Positions 1-9,709 of a stretch of 34,285 bases of DNA are shown piece by piece. The notes under the pieces are model-generated. The model was not told the origin of the DNA and did not search any database. It saw only the letters and a program-made list of their open reading frames with translations. A program made the position numbers and the translations under genes. The DNA is from Citrobacter sp. JGM124 (GTDB lineage Bacteria > Pseudomonadota > Gammaproteobacteria > Enterobacterales > Enterobacteriaceae). Numbering within the stretch: position 1 is the stretch's first letter; each line of letters starts with the position of its first letter. The DNA lies in NCBI RefSeq assembly GCF_018257795.1, contig NZ_JAERJD010000013.1, positions 46,786 to 81,070 on the forward strand, read 5' to 3'.

Positions 1-1
1 G

Positions 2-78
2 TGGTCGGCGAGAGAGGATTCGAACCTCCGACCCACTGGTCCCAAACCAGTTGCGCTACCAAGCTGCGCTACTCGCCG
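2..78 (-). tRNA. proM: tRNA-Pro (anticodon TGG)
   Basis: A 77-nt cloverleaf with encoded CCA can be read on the minus strand. The anticodon loop is TTTGGGA inside an ACTGG/CCAGT stem, giving anticodon TGG, and the T arm has the usual GGTTCGAATCC. It is the last of four tRNAs transcribed from the right, in the order of the E. coli argX-hisR-leuT-proM operon. Its 3' end lies one base from the window edge, so the operon terminator is not visible. Confidence 0.97.
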
Positions 79-112
79 ATACACTGCTTACTGCTTTACA
101 ATCAATTTAGCG

Positions 113-199
113 TGGTGCGAAGAGAGGGACTTGAACCCTCACGTCCGTAAGAACACTAACACCTGAAGCTAGCGCGTCTACCAATTCCGCCACCTTCGC
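113..199 (-). tRNA. leuT: tRNA-Leu (anticodon CAG)
   Basis: An 87-nt class II tRNA with a long variable arm and encoded CCA. The anticodon loop reads CTTCAGG, giving CAG. The length, the variable arm and its place between tRNA-His and tRNA-Pro match leuT of the E. coli argX operon. Confidence 0.97.
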
Positions 200-215
200 A
201 ATACGTCTAAATTAA

Positions 216-292
216 TGGGGTGGCTAATGGGACTCGAACCCACGACAACTGGAATCACAATCCAGGGCTCTACCAACTGAGCTATAGCCACC
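216..292 (-). tRNA. hisR: tRNA-His (anticodon GTG)
   Basis: A 77-nt tRNA with anticodon GTG and encoded CCA. The 5' end includes the extra G at position -1 that is characteristic of tRNA-His, pairing with the C before CCA. It sits between the Arg and Leu tRNAs as in E. coli hisR. Confidence 0.97.
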
Positions 293-346
293 ACTGTCAA
301 TCATCACGCGGTATAAATACCACCGCAGCTCCAGCACCTTAAAGCA

Positions 347-423
<77 letters not shown>

Positions 424-444
424 ATAGCGCCGTTGCGGGGTCGG

Positions 445-473
445 ATAATACGGGCTTCATGCCCAGCTGTCTA
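445..473 (-). promoter_or_regulatory. sigma-70 promoter of the tRNA operon
   Basis: On the minus strand a -35 box TAGACA (468-473) and a -10 box TATTAT (445-450) are separated by exactly 17 bp, each one mismatch from consensus. A GC-rich discriminator follows the -10 box, as is typical of stringently controlled stable-RNA promoters. The predicted start lies about 15 nt upstream of mature tRNA-Arg. Confidence 0.8.
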
Positions 474-480
474 GTGGTAA

Positions 481-518
481 TTTAAAAGAAAGTGCGCATT
501 TGGTTATGCTTTGCGCAC
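481..518 (-). terminator. rho-independent terminator after yifK
   Basis: On the minus strand GTGCGCA (512-518) pairs perfectly with TGCGCAC (492-498) around a 13-nt loop, and a T-rich stretch follows (TTTCTTTTAAA). It starts 9 nt after the yifK stop codon and separates that gene from the tRNA promoter. Confidence 0.75.
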
Positions 519-526
519 CTTACCGC

Positions 527-1912
527 TTATACGTCTATTTTTTCGCCGCGATGCTCTGTTTTTCGGGTCACAAACCGATAAATCAAACTCACTGCCGCTA
601 AAAAGACCGCTCCCACAACCAGGGATAAACGAGTCGCCTCATTGATCCCCATACCGACCAGCACACAGATCAGGAATGCCATCGTCAGGTAGTTTATCCA
701 CGGAAACAGAATAGAGCGGAAAGGGTGAGTTTTCAGGGCTTCCTGATGTTCCTGACGAAAACGTAACTGGCTTATCAGAATGACAAACCAGGGCACCATA
801 CCCGGTAATACGCTGGCACTGTAAACGTAAACAAAAACGCGCTGCGGATTAGGAATGATATAGTTAAGACAAGAACCAATGAGCAGGATAACAATCGAGA
901 TAACAATCCCCATCACCGGGACCCCGTTGCGCGACACTTTTCCCATCACTGCGGGTAACTGGCGATTCTTTGCCAGGGCATACAGCATGCGGCCGCAACT
1001 ATACATACCACTATTACAACCAGATAGCGCCGCAGTTAAGACCACAAAGTTAATAATACCCGCTGCCGCGGTGATCCCGATCTTGGCAAACGTCATAACA
1101 AAAGGGCTGCCACTACTGTCCATTTGGTTCCATGGAAAGATAGTAACAATCACGAAAATAGCACCAACATAAAAAATCAGGATGCGCCACAATACCTTAC
1201 CCACGGCGCTGCGCAAAGTAACCTGTGGATTCTTGGCTTCCCCCGCCGTCATACCAATTAGCTCAACCCCTTGATATGATGCAACAACAATACAGAGAGC
1301 CATCAAGAAGCCTTTCCAGCCCCCCGCAAAAAATCCGCCATATTCGGTCAGATTACCAAAGCCTGTCGGCTGACCATGATGACCAAAACCAAAGAAGATA
1401 ATCCCCAGCCCAATCACTATCATCACGATAATAGTGGTCACTTTGATCATTGCAAACCAGAACTCTATCTCACCATACAGGCGGACTGCAGCAAGATTAG
1501 CCAAAGCCACCAGCCCCACGGCCATCAGGGCTGGTATCCACTGTGGCAATTCAGGGAACCAGAACTGAGCATAAACCCCGATCGCCGTGATCTCAGAAAT
1601 ACCGACCGCCATCCACATAAACCAATATGACCAGGCGGTAAGGTAGCCAAAGAAAGGGTTCATATAACGGTGGGCATAAACCGCAAAAGACCCCGTCACA
1701 GGTTCAAGATAAAGCATCTCGCCCATTGAACGCATGATAAAAAAAACAAATAAGCCTGCCACAATATAAGCCAGTAACACCGAAGGGCCTGCCCATTGCA
1801 ATGTGCTGGCTGATCCCATAAAGAGCCCTACCCCGATGGTGCCACCTAATGCAATAAGTTCGATATGCCTGGGCTCGAGTCCTCTTTGCAATTCGGCTTT
1901 TCTTTCCGCCAT
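527..1912 (-). CDS. yifK: APC-family threonine/serine permease ThrP (YifK)
   Basis: An inner-membrane proton-coupled amino-acid permease of 461 residues, the same length as E. coli YifK, also named ThrP and described as a threonine/serine transporter. The N terminus carries the APC-family substrate motif GGTIGVG at residues 23-29, followed by about twelve hydrophobic segments. Sequence identity to the E. coli protein is high throughout (for example [19 protein letters not shown] near residue 200). The ATG follows an AGAGGA ribosome site. The gene is monocistronic: its own leader lies to the right and a terminator hairpin to the left. In E. coli it lies at the same place between wecG and the argX tRNA operon. 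Family members are so similar that exact substrates should be taken from the E. coli orthologue, not from this sequence. Confidence 0.95.
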   Translation of the reverse strand: MAERKAELQRGLEPRHIELIALGGTIGVGLFMGSASTLQWAGPSVLLAYIVAGLFVFFIMRSMGEMLYLEPVTGSFAVYAHRYMNPFFGYLTAWSYWFMWMAVGISEITAIGVYAQFWFPELPQWIPALMAVGLVALANLAAVRLYGEIEFWFAMIKVTTIIVMIVIGLGIIFFGFGHHGQPTGFGNLTEYGGFFAGGWKGFLMALCIVVASYQGVELIGMTAGEAKNPQVTLRSAVGKVLWRILIFYVGAIFVIVTIFPWNQMDSSGSPFVMTFAKIGITAAAGIINFVVLTAALSGCNSGMYSCGRMLYALAKNRQLPAVMGKVSRNGVPVMGIVISIVILLIGSCLNYIIPNPQRVFVYVYSASVLPGMVPWFVILISQLRFRQEHQEALKTHPFRSILFPWINYLTMAFLICVLVGMGINEATRLSLVVGAVFLAAVSLIYRFVTRKTEHRGEKIDV

Positions 1913-2131
1913 AAATCCTCTGTATTGTCTGTTGTATCCCGGTTATGACCAGGTGTTGTTATGTTTTAAACCACTGAACGGTACCCTGTATGATGACTGT
2001 CTCACACACTAAATCACTGGCCCGCTAAAAATACGCCGGCAATAGTTTCGCATTTTCCTGGAAATTACAAACAATGACACAGAGAACAAAGGAAAATGGA
2101 AATGCATACACGGCCATACCTCATACGTAAA
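1913..2131 (-). promoter_or_regulatory. yifK upstream region with C/A-rich leader
   Basis: The stretch between yifK and the wecG terminator must hold the yifK promoter. I cannot pick one pair of -35/-10 boxes with confidence. Just ahead of the gene the minus strand is rich in CA repeats (AACATAACAACACC at about 1952-1965 and ATACAACAGACAATACAG at about 1921-1938). That resembles the C/A-rich mRNA sites bound by the GU-rich R1 region of the small RNA GcvB, which is known to repress yifK in enterics. Confidence 0.45.
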
Positions 2132-2151
2132 AACGCGCCAGATGGCGCGTT
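2126..2151 (-). terminator. terminator of the ECA (wec) operon
   Basis: A perfect 8-bp stem AACGCGCC/GGCGCGTT with a 4-nt loop (2132-2151) is followed on the minus strand by five T residues (GGCGCGTTTTTACG). It lies 39 nt after the wecG stop codon and ends the long wec transcript. Confidence 0.85.
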
Positions 2152-2190
2152 AAAAAATTAATGAACCAGGTATTCAGATAGCCAAAAGCA

Positions 2191-2931
2191 TCAAAGTTTA
2201 CCGCTGTAATGCCATACCAGATAACGGAGTAATTTTATCTGGCGTTTAATACGACTGGGCTGGGAAAGTAAACGATATAGCCACTCCAGCCCCATGTTCT
2301 GCCAGACCTTCGGGGCACGCTTAACATGCCCCGTGAATACATCGTAAGTCCCGCCAACGCCCATATACAGCGCATGAGGGTGAACTTCTCGGCAATCACG
2401 CATTAGCACTTCTTGCCGCGGTGAGCCCATGGCAACAGTGACAATCACGGCTCCACTATCGCGAATACGTGCAAACAGGGCTGGACGCTGAACGTCGCTG
2501 AAGTAGCCGTCTTGTGAACCGACAATGTTCACCCCCCACAGTCGACGCAATTTTTCTTCAGTCTGTGCAAGGATGTCCGGTTTACCACCGACCAGAAAGA
2601 CCGGAGTGCCTTCCGCGCCGGCTCGTTGCATCAGCGCTTCCCACAGGTCTGCCCCTGCCACCCTGCTGACCAGGGCTCCGGGATACTTCTTACGAATTGA
2701 GCGGACAACACTGATGCCATCGGCATATTTATATTCTGCATCGGCAATCAACTGGCGAATGTTCGGATCATGTTCAGCCGTGAGAATTTTTTCAGCATTG
2801 ATCGCGATTAGTGTTCCTTCACGCAACTGCTTATCCGCGTAGAGATAATCCAGGGCATGCTGCATATCGCGCCAGCCCAGTAAATCCAGCCCACGAATAC
2901 GGTATTTAGGCGCATCACTCAGATTGTTCAT
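2191..2931 (-). CDS. wecG: UDP-ManNAcA transferase WecG (ECA lipid II synthesis)
   Basis: Transfers N-acetyl-D-mannosaminuronic acid from UDP-ManNAcA to lipid I (GlcNAc-PP-undecaprenol), making ECA lipid II at the cytoplasmic face of the inner membrane. It is a WecG/TagA/CpsF (GT26) glycosyltransferase. Visible family motifs are YADGISVV (69-76), VAGADL (91-96), [11 protein letters not shown] (164-174) and the C-terminal GLEWLYRL (214-221) followed by a basic tail. The frame stays open to a GTG at 2946, but the ATG at 2931 has an AGGA ribosome site seven bases upstream and gives 246 residues, the E. coli length. It is the last gene of the ECA cluster; its ATG lies 11 bp after the wzyE stop. 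Confidence 0.96.
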   Translation of the reverse strand: MNNLSDAPKYRIRGLDLLGWRDMQHALDYLYADKQLREGTLIAINAEKILTAEHDPNIRQLIADAEYKYADGISVVRSIRKKYPGALVSRVAGADLWEALMQRAGAEGTPVFLVGGKPDILAQTEEKLRRLWGVNIVGSQDGYFSDVQRPALFARIRDSGAVIVTVAMGSPRQEVLMRDCREVHPHALYMGVGGTYDVFTGHVKRAPKVWQNMGLEWLYRLLSQPSRIKRQIKLLRYLVWHYSGKL

Positions 2932-2942
2932 ACTTATCCTTA

Positions 2943-4298
2943 TCACGCATGCCGGTTATCGGAGGTCATTCCCGAAATCAGCCGATGGTAAACCAGCCCC
3001 GCCGCACTGAATAACCAGTACAGCAGTTTTGCTATCAGTAAGCAGGCACCGAACACCAGCAGGAAGAAAACCACGCGTGAAACAAACGAATCCAGCCCTT
3101 CACGGGCCAGCACTATCATATTGAAAATGGCACCAAAGCAGAATGCATAGACCACAGCGGCTTTATAGGGGTTAATTTCCTGATTCGCACGGGTATAGAG
3201 CCAGTCAAACCACTTGATAATCCCCCCCACGGCAATCGCCCCGACGGGAATAAAAGCGGCCCCCCCCATGACGACAAGAGAACCAATCAACGTCGGTGAA
3301 ATCGCCAGCCCGGAATGGTTATTCAGAACCTCCCAGGTAAAGTAGTTGGCAGTATTCAGCACCGTGTTTGGCCGATCTGGCCACATCCAGCTGGGGATAA
3401 ACACATAGAAGTCACGGATAATGGGAGCCAGCCCCTGAAACGAAATTTTGTCGTAGTTTTGCAGTAACAAAGCCAGGTTTTCCCAGGGGGAGAAAGTATC
3501 CCGGGTCAGATACAAGAAAGTATAAAATGCCTCATCACCACTGACATTGAGCCCATAACGTTTAATGGCCAGCCAGAACATACCCACAATACCAAAGAGG
3601 CCCGCGGCTACCAGCATCCACAGGGAAATCCAGCCTCGAATGATGCCAATAAACAAAAAAATGGCAAAGGCGATAATAATATTGGCCCGAGTCCCGCCAA
3701 CAATCATGTAGGTCAGTAAGCCAAAAGCAACTGTACTAACCAGAAAGAACAGCCATGCTCGGCTATTTTGTCTGAGGAAATAGACCACCAGCATTGCCGG
3801 GATAAAGAAGTAAAAGAAACGCTTAAGCGCAACACCCGAAACCTGGCTTGAGAAAATTTGGCTGTATGAACTGAGTTTGAACAGCAGAAAACCATTTTGC
3901 ATAAAAAAGACAGAAACACTGCCCAGTGCGACCACGGCAAGCAATATCCAGAACAAATGCGTCTCCACCCGGCTCATGGTGAAGAAAGGAGGACGGGAAG
4001 CGGTATCATGCTTTTTAGTCAACCGCGTTTTATAGGTTACATAATAGATACCGTAAAAACAGGTTGCAGCTAACTGAGCCTGTAACAAAAACTCTGCAGG
4101 AACCACACTGACGCCAAAACGGAAAACTAACAGGCAGGTAAACGGAAAACCAAAGAAAAAGGTCAACAGGTAGAGGAACGAAAAGAAGACGTTGAAGTTA
4201 AAGCGGACACGGCGAAACTCCTGATAGGTCAGCAAGCCGATAAATACAACGCTTATCAGCCAGACGACAAACAGCCCCCCGAATTGCAATAAACTCAT
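2943..4298 (-). CDS. wzyE: ECA polymerase WzyE
   Basis: Integral inner-membrane polymerase that joins ECA trisaccharide repeats on undecaprenyl diphosphate at the periplasmic face, with chain length set by WzzE. The 451 residues (E. coli 450) contain about eleven to twelve hydrophobic segments and very conserved blocks such as [19 protein letters not shown] and [20 protein letters not shown]. The open frame begins at a GTG at 4304, but the ATG at 4298 has AGGAG seven bases upstream and overlaps the wecF stop as ATGA, so I use it. Two poly-G runs lie in the 3' half of the coding strand (7 at 3222-3228, 8 at 3260-3267). Confidence 0.95.
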   Translation of the reverse strand: MSLLQFGGLFVVWLISVVFIGLLTYQEFRRVRFNFNVFFSFLYLLTFFFGFPFTCLLVFRFGVSVVPAEFLLQAQLAATCFYGIYYVTYKTRLTKKHDTASRPPFFTMSRVETHLFWILLAVVALGSVSVFFMQNGFLLFKLSSYSQIFSSQVSGVALKRFFYFFIPAMLVVYFLRQNSRAWLFFLVSTVAFGLLTYMIVGGTRANIIIAFAIFLFIGIIRGWISLWMLVAAGLFGIVGMFWLAIKRYGLNVSGDEAFYTFLYLTRDTFSPWENLALLLQNYDKISFQGLAPIIRDFYVFIPSWMWPDRPNTVLNTANYFTWEVLNNHSGLAISPTLIGSLVVMGGAAFIPVGAIAVGGIIKWFDWLYTRANQEINPYKAAVVYAFCFGAIFNMIVLAREGLDSFVSRVVFFLLVFGACLLIAKLLYWLFSAAGLVYHRLISGMTSDNRHA

Positions 4299-5374
4299 CG
4301 CCACTCTCCTGCAGCGATAGCCAGTGCCTTGCGCCAGCCATCAATGTATCCCGGGTTAAAGAAAGCGATATGCTGTTTATCGACCAAACGTAACGCTTGC
4401 TGGGCAGTGCGTATCACTGATTCATCCAACGGATCATCAGTAAACAGGACCGGTATCAGCTGTTCCTGCATATCCTGCCAAAATGGGTTCTTACGACTCA
4501 GGACACAAGGAATCCCTGCCTGAATCAGCAAGCAGAGCGTGCCAATCCCCTGCTGACGTTCAAAAATGAAATAACCGAGATCACAGTGTTGCAACAGGGC
4601 TAAATAGGCTGAGAACTCCATATTCTCGGTAAGTATTTGCACGTTTTCCGGGCTGAACCACTGTTCAGCAGCCTGGCGTACTTCAGCAATATAGGCCTCA
4701 TTACGACTCGGATAACCCATAGGTATAACCACACGTACCGTATCACCAAACTTTCCGGCAATGTCTCGTAATGCCTGGATATGCTGATTACTTCGATCAC
4801 CGGAATTCCCGACGAGCAGCGTCAGTTTTTCGTGAACTGGCCTGTTCGCCACCAGATGATTCAGTCCGGGGTCCATACGGGTCGGGAAATAGAGCAGTTC
4901 ACCCGCAGCCTGCGGATAACGCTGATGGAAATAGTGTAAATCGCCACGTGTTGCGAATACTTGAGCAACTCGCTTCTGAGCTAGTCGACGCAGGCGGTAG
5001 AACAACCGAAACGTCAAACTGGTTGCGGCTTCGTATAGATCAGCCCCCCAGATATGCCAGTTAACCTGGGCTGGCTTGAGCCCGCCAGTCAGTAAGGCTA
5101 TCCATAACCTGGCATTAAACTGCCCATGGAAGAAAAAACGTTGTGTTCGACTGGCGCGGGCTTTTGCCAGTACGGCTGCCGCTATTGCCTGCTTGGAGGG
5201 GTATAAGGTAATAGAAAGTTCCGGGAAAGCAGACGCCAGAGCCGGATCCTGGGAAACGACTAAAAACTCGCGGGTATGCGGACTCAAGGTGACGAGAACG
5301 TCATTAAAAAAACGCAATACCGTCTGATTGTGATGCGGGAGGTCAGCTCCCAAAACGTGAATCAGTGTTGTCAT
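4295..5374 (-). CDS. wecF: TDP-Fuc4NAc transferase WecF (ECA lipid III synthesis)
   Basis: Adds 4-acetamido-4,6-dideoxy-D-galactose (Fuc4NAc) from the dTDP-sugar to lipid II, completing the ECA trisaccharide lipid III. The protein has 359 residues, exactly the E. coli length, with conserved stretches [36 protein letters not shown] and [21 protein letters not shown] along its GT-B-like body (family GT56). There are no membrane spans, which fits a peripheral inner-membrane enzyme. It overlaps the wzxE stop and the wzyE start by ATGA at each end, so translation is probably coupled. Confidence 0.96.
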   Translation of the reverse strand: MTTLIHVLGADLPHHNQTVLRFFNDVLVTLSPHTREFLVVSQDPALASAFPELSITLYPSKQAIAAAVLAKARASRTQRFFFHGQFNARLWIALLTGGLKPAQVNWHIWGADLYEAATSLTFRLFYRLRRLAQKRVAQVFATRGDLHYFHQRYPQAAGELLYFPTRMDPGLNHLVANRPVHEKLTLLVGNSGDRSNQHIQALRDIAGKFGDTVRVVIPMGYPSRNEAYIAEVRQAAEQWFSPENVQILTENMEFSAYLALLQHCDLGYFIFERQQGIGTLCLLIQAGIPCVLSRKNPFWQDMQEQLIPVLFTDDPLDESVIRTAQQALRLVDKQHIAFFNPGYIDGWRKALAIAAGEWR

Positions 5375-6621
5375 TCTCGCCTACGATAAAGAAAGAAAAC
5401 GCCACAACAGAGCGTAAAATATACAATATACGTTGCCATATATGCCTGAGCGGCACCGGCTGCGCCATGGGATGGAATAAGCCAATGAGAGAAACCTGTC
5501 AGTAAAATAAACTGACTCACTTCAGCTAAAATATAAAAACGCAATGCCGCTTTGGCGATAATTAAATAACCAAACACATATGACCCTACCTTCAGCACAT
5601 CCCCCACGAGCTGCCAGGCAAATAGCTCACGCATGGCAGTAAACTGGCTGGAGAATAATAACCAAATCGCAATGTCACGCAGTAGCCATACCAACAAGCT
5701 GGCACATGCCACTACCGGCAGAACAAACTTGAGTGCTTTAATCACTTCATTGGTAAGCTGTCGTTTTTCTTTAATACGTGCCAGTGTGGGTAATAACCAG
5801 ACACTGAATGAGGCCGTAATAAACTGAAGATAGGCATCCGAAATAGTGCTGACACCTTGCCACAGTCCAACCTCATCCCAGCTATACGTCTTCGCCAGCA
5901 GATTGCGCATCATCACATAGGCGACGGGTAAAGTGATGGAGGTGACCAGGGCCATCAAGGTGAATTTACCCAGCTGACTCGCCAGTAATGTATCCCAGCG
6001 CGGTCGCAAGTAGCTCAGTGGGATATAGCCGCGCTTTAGCATAATCCCCATCGCGGGTATTACCACCAGGGCAGGGACTAAGGCCAGGCCGAGCAATGCA
6101 CCAGCATACCCCCCAAACAGATAACAAAAATAATAAGCGATAACACCAATCATGCTGCCGGCAATCACGGCCAGTGCATTACCCGCGGCATCCCTGAATC
6201 CTTTGATGATAGCCAGTGACAGGTTTGCCCAGGCAATCCCCATCTGCACCAGGGCGACTAAACGCACCAGTCCCTGATAATTCCCGCTATCAAACAACAA
6301 CTGACTCACGGGGTTCGCTGCCAGGACAAAGAGAACCGCCAGGAGTGAGGAAAAACCCAGAACCATGGCAGAGGACGTCCCCACCACTTTCTTGAGCTGT
6401 TGTGGGTCATCATGATGCTGCGCAATATATTTCGTCACGCCGTTGAAAATACCCGCGCCAGCCAGCACCCCCAGCACAGTCACCCATTGACGAAAATTAC
6501 CTGCCAGCCCAACCCCTGAAGGCCCAAAGCTGACAGCCAGCATCTTAATAATCACCAGACCCGCACCGATTTTTACCAATGTCGAGCCGGCCGTCCAAAT
6601 AGAGGCTTTAGCCAGTGACAT
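5371..6621 (-). CDS. wzxE: ECA lipid III flippase WzxE
   Basis: A polysaccharide transporter of the MOP superfamily that moves the lipid-linked ECA trisaccharide across the inner membrane. It has 416 residues, as in E. coli, with about twelve predicted membrane helices; the N terminus [21 protein letters not shown] is characteristic. There is no clear purine-rich ribosome site before its ATG, and it starts only one base after the wecE stop (TGA-T-ATG), so expression probably depends on translational coupling to wecE. Its end overlaps wecF by four bases. Confidence 0.95.
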   Translation of the reverse strand: MSLAKASIWTAGSTLVKIGAGLVIIKMLAVSFGPSGVGLAGNFRQWVTVLGVLAGAGIFNGVTKYIAQHHDDPQQLKKVVGTSSAMVLGFSSLLAVLFVLAANPVSQLLFDSGNYQGLVRLVALVQMGIAWANLSLAIIKGFRDAAGNALAVIAGSMIGVIAYYFCYLFGGYAGALLGLALVPALVVIPAMGIMLKRGYIPLSYLRPRWDTLLASQLGKFTLMALVTSITLPVAYVMMRNLLAKTYSWDEVGLWQGVSTISDAYLQFITASFSVWLLPTLARIKEKRQLTNEVIKALKFVLPVVACASLLVWLLRDIAIWLLFSSQFTAMRELFAWQLVGDVLKVGSYVFGYLIIAKAALRFYILAEVSQFILLTGFSHWLIPSHGAAGAAQAYMATYIVYFTLCCGVFFLYRRRE

Positions 6622-6622
6622 A

Positions 6623-7753
6623 TCAGGAAAAATAGCTCAGTAAGGTGTTAATCACGGTACGCTGGTTCACTGCGGAAAGGTTGTAAAACAACGGCAGACG
6701 CAACAAACGCTCACTCTCTCTGGTCGTGAAACGGTCTTCACCATGAAAGACGGTAAATGTCTCGCCCGCTGGTGAGCTATGGAGTGGAATATAATGGAAT
6801 ACCGCCATAATCTCTGCTTCTCGTAAATAAGCAATCAGCGCACTGCGATCCTCGATATCCCGCAATTTGAGATAAAACATATGGGCATTTTGCACACAGC
6901 CTTCAGGGATAACGGGTAACTCAATACGCCCGGACGCGGCCAGTGGGGCCAGTGCCTGATAGTAGTTATGCCACAGAGTAAGGCGTTGCTGATTGATGAC
7001 ATTTGCGACTTCCAGCTGTGCCCAGAGGAATGCTGCCTGCAGATCTGCCATCAGATAGCTGGAACCAATATCACGCCAGGTATATTTATCCACTTGGCCA
7101 CGGAAGAACTGACTGCGATTGGTACCCTTTTCACGAATCACTTCGGCACGTTCAATCAGCGCCGGGTCATTAATCAGTGTGGCCCCCCCCTCACCTCCGG
7201 CGGTATAGTTCTTAGTTTCATGGAAACTAAAGCAGCCAATATGCCCGATAGTCCCCAGAGCCTGACCTTTGTAGGTTGACATCACCCCTTGGGCCGCGTC
7301 TTCGACGACTAGCAGGTTATATTGCTTCGCAATTCCCATGATAGTGTCCATTTCGCAGGCGACCCCGGCATAGTGGACGGGAACAATTGCACGGGTTCTG
7401 TCAGTAATCGCTGCTGTGATTTTGGTTTCATCGATATTCATGGTATCCGGGCGGATATCAACAAAAACAATACGAGCCCCACGCAGCACAAAGGCATTCG
7501 CGGTGGAGACGAAGGTATAACTGGGCATGATCACTTCATCGCCAGGTTTTATATCCAGCAAAATAGCAGCCATTTCCAGTGAGGCGGTACAGGAAGGAGT
7601 CAACAGTACTTTCTTACTGTGGAAGCGCTGCTCCATCCATTGCTGACAACGGCGGGTAAACCCACCATCGCCGCAAAGTTTGCCGCTGCCCATGGCAGAC
7701 TGCATGTATTCTATTTCAGTACCAACGACGGGCGGGGCATTGAAGGGGATCAT
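6623..7753 (-). CDS. wecE: dTDP-4-dehydro-6-deoxyglucose transaminase WecE
   Basis: PLP-dependent aminotransferase (DegT/DnrJ/EryC1/StrS family) that uses glutamate to convert dTDP-4-keto-6-deoxyglucose to dTDP-4-amino-4,6-dideoxygalactose, the precursor of Fuc4NAc. The protein has 376 residues, equal to E. coli. The PLP lysine is Lys181 in SFHETKNYTAGGEGG, with the cofactor aspartate in VVEDAAQG (149-156). An AGGTGA ribosome site overlaps the end of wecD, four bases upstream. The Gly189-Gly190 codons sit in a run of eight G. Its substrate needs RmlA/RmlB-type enzymes, and these are not encoded next to it here. Confidence 0.96.
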   Translation of the reverse strand: MIPFNAPPVVGTEIEYMQSAMGSGKLCGDGGFTRRCQQWMEQRFHSKKVLLTPSCTASLEMAAILLDIKPGDEVIMPSYTFVSTANAFVLRGARIVFVDIRPDTMNIDETKITAAITDRTRAIVPVHYAGVACEMDTIMGIAKQYNLLVVEDAAQGVMSTYKGQALGTIGHIGCFSFHETKNYTAGGEGGATLINDPALIERAEVIREKGTNRSQFFRGQVDKYTWRDIGSSYLMADLQAAFLWAQLEVANVINQQRLTLWHNYYQALAPLAASGRIELPVIPEGCVQNAHMFYLKLRDIEDRSALIAYLREAEIMAVFHYIPLHSSPAGETFTVFHGEDRFTTRESERLLRLPLFYNLSAVNQRTVINTLLSYFS

Positions 7754-7757
7754 TTTT

Positions 7758-8435
7758 TCACCTGTATAACCAAAAGGCGGTACTGTCTATTGTGGCACCA
7801 CGTTGAATATAGAGACGCAACGCAGCCTGATTACTGACTTGCGTTGCGACGCGTAACATCTCCAGCCCACGCTGCTGACACCAATACTGGGCAACATCCA
7901 TCAATGCGCTACCCAGCCCTTTTCCTGCCAGTAAGCCAATACGAGCCTGCTGGTTATCCAGCTGTCTGAGGGTCACAAATCCACGAATCACACCCGCTTC
8001 TTTAAGCAAGAGGCATTGGTTATCAAAAGTGCCATGAACTGCGTTTTCCACCCACTGGGCATAAAAGCGATGGCTGTCATCAGCCTGATACCAAGGGGAA
8101 CGAAACCGGCTCTGGCGAAAAGCATGGGCCGCCTGGTCCCGCAGAACGGCGATATCATCAGACTGAGCGATATCAAAGCGAACCCTATGCTGAGACGGTT
8201 TTATGCGGAGCCTTAAATCAACCTCCCCTTCGACAAACTGGAAGCCAAGTTCCTGCAAACCATCCAGCCAGTCCGTACGCTGGGCGGGAATTTTTGCCTG
8301 TATTCGTGACCAGCATGTCAACTGGGCTTCCGTCAATGGAGGCGCACCATCACTGATACGTACCAGACTACTGTTCACCGAAAAAAACGCATTTTCCCAG
8401 TGAAGTGGCTCCAGGGTTGCATGGATTGCGTTCAC
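7758..8435 (-). CDS. wecD: dTDP-fucosamine acetyltransferase WecD
   Basis: GNAT-fold acetyltransferase that N-acetylates dTDP-4-amino-4,6-dideoxygalactose with acetyl-CoA, giving dTDP-Fuc4NAc. There are 225 residues (E. coli 224). The N-terminal half is the WecD-specific part (EPLHWENAFFSVNS); the GNAT core follows, with the acetyl-CoA loop in ARIGLLAGKGLGSALM and the terminal GATIDSTAFWLYR. It starts with GTG, preceded by AAGG at a spacing of nine. It follows the wecC stop by only 11 bp, whereas rffG and rffH separate these two genes in E. coli. Confidence 0.94.
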   Translation of the reverse strand: MNAIHATLEPLHWENAFFSVNSSLVRISDGAPPLTEAQLTCWSRIQAKIPAQRTDWLDGLQELGFQFVEGEVDLRLRIKPSQHRVRFDIAQSDDIAVLRDQAAHAFRQSRFRSPWYQADDSHRFYAQWVENAVHGTFDNQCLLLKEAGVIRGFVTLRQLDNQQARIGLLAGKGLGSALMDVAQYWCQQRGLEMLRVATQVSNQAALRLYIQRGATIDSTAFWLYR

Positions 8436-8446
8436 TTGTTGCTGCC

Positions 8447-9709
8447 TTATCGCCAGATACCTTTGGTATCCACCACCCAGGGCTGCTTGATCTGCTCACC
8501 GGTGATGGCTTTAAATTCATGGTGATCAACCAGTAAGACTAAAACATCCGCTTGTTGTAATGCCACGTCCAGCGAAACCAGCTCACTATGTGCGGCCAGC
8601 GACCCTGGGAGGGAATCAATATTAGGCTCGACAATCAGCGTTTTTCCCTTATGCCAGCAGGCAAGCTTTTCAGCTATGCTCATGGCCGGACTTTCACGCA
8701 GATCATCAATATTGGGCTTGAATGAAAGTCCAAAACAGGCCAGGGTCACGTCACTGGCACGTCCTTCAGTGTCAGACAAACAATCAGCAACCGCGGCTTT
8801 CACGCGTTCAATAACCCAGAGGGGTTTGCTGTCATTCACTTCACGAGCAGTACGGATAAGACGAGCATACTGCGGACTCTGTGCCACGATAAACCATGGA
8901 TCCACCGCAATGCAGTGCCCGCCAACACCAGGGCCTGGCTGTAGGATATTCACTCGAGGGTGGCGATTAGCCAGGCTTATCAATTCCCAGACGTTAATGC
9001 CATTTTCAGCACAAATAAGTGAAAGTTCATTAGCGAATGCGATATTTACGTCGCGAAAACTATTTTCAGTCAGCTTACACATCTCGGCAGTACGCGAATG
9101 GGTCACAACACATTCACCTTCGAGAAAAATATTATACAACTCACAAGCCCTGGTAGAGCAGACAGCCGTCATACCGCCAATGACACGATCATTTTTAATC
9201 AGTTCAATCATGACCTGGCCGGGTAAAACACGCTCAGGACAATACGCAATATTGATATCGGCTTGCTCTCCAGCCTGTTGTGGGAAACTGAGGTCAGGAC
9301 GTAGTTCAGCCAGCCACCCTGCCATCTGTTCTGTGGCTCCCACTGGTGAGGTCGATTCCAGCACCACCAGCGCGCCTTTTTTTAGTACTGGCGCAATGGA
9401 CTCGGCAGCGGCTTTAACGTAACGCAGATCAGGCTCATGATCGCCTTTAAAAGGCGTCGGGACAGCAATCAGGTAAGCATCAGCCGTCAGCGGACGAGTA
9501 ACGGCCCGTAAATAGCCATTTTCAACTGCAGTTTTCACTACGTTATCTAAATCAGGCTCAACAATGTGGATTTCCCCACGGTTGATGGTATCCACAGCAT
9601 GCTGATTAACATCAACGCCAATGACTTGGCACTGACGGGAAGCAAAAGCTGCGGCGGTAGGTAAACCGATATAGCCCAAGCCAACAACGGATATAGTTGT
9701 AAAACTCAT
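8447..9709 (-). CDS. wecC: UDP-N-acetyl-D-mannosamine dehydrogenase WecC
   Basis: Oxidises UDP-ManNAc to UDP-ManNAcA with two NAD+, providing the acidic sugar of ECA. It belongs to the UDP-glucose/GDP-mannose dehydrogenase family: Rossmann motif GLGYIGLP at 10-17, central [13 protein letters not shown] (215-227) and catalytic Cys265 in [14 protein letters not shown]. There are 420 residues, as in E. coli. Its ATG overlaps the wecB stop (ATGA), coupling the epimerase and dehydrogenase steps. Confidence 0.97.
   Translation of the reverse strand: MSFTTISVVGLGYIGLPTAAAFASRQCQVIGVDVNQHAVDTINRGEIHIVEPDLDNVVKTAVENGYLRAVTRPLTADAYLIAVPTPFKGDHEPDLRYVKAAAESIAPVLKKGALVVLESTSPVGATEQMAGWLAELRPDLSFPQQAGEQADINIAYCPERVLPGQVMIELIKNDRVIGGMTAVCSTRACELYNIFLEGECVVTHSRTAEMCKLTENSFRDVNIAFANELSLICAENGINVWELISLANRHPRVNILQPGPGVGGHCIAVDPWFIVAQSPQYARLIRTAREVNDSKPLWVIERVKAAVADCLSDTEGRASDVTLACFGLSFKPNIDDLRESPAMSIAEKLACWHKGKTLIVEPNIDSLPGSLAAHSELVSLDVALQQADVLVLLVDHHEFKAITGEQIKQPWVVDTKGIWR

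Noticed and set aside
8676-9422. 248-codon open frame on the plus strand
   Set aside because: It is antisense to wecC, rich in Ser/Arg/Thr as expected of a complement frame, with no domain I recognise.
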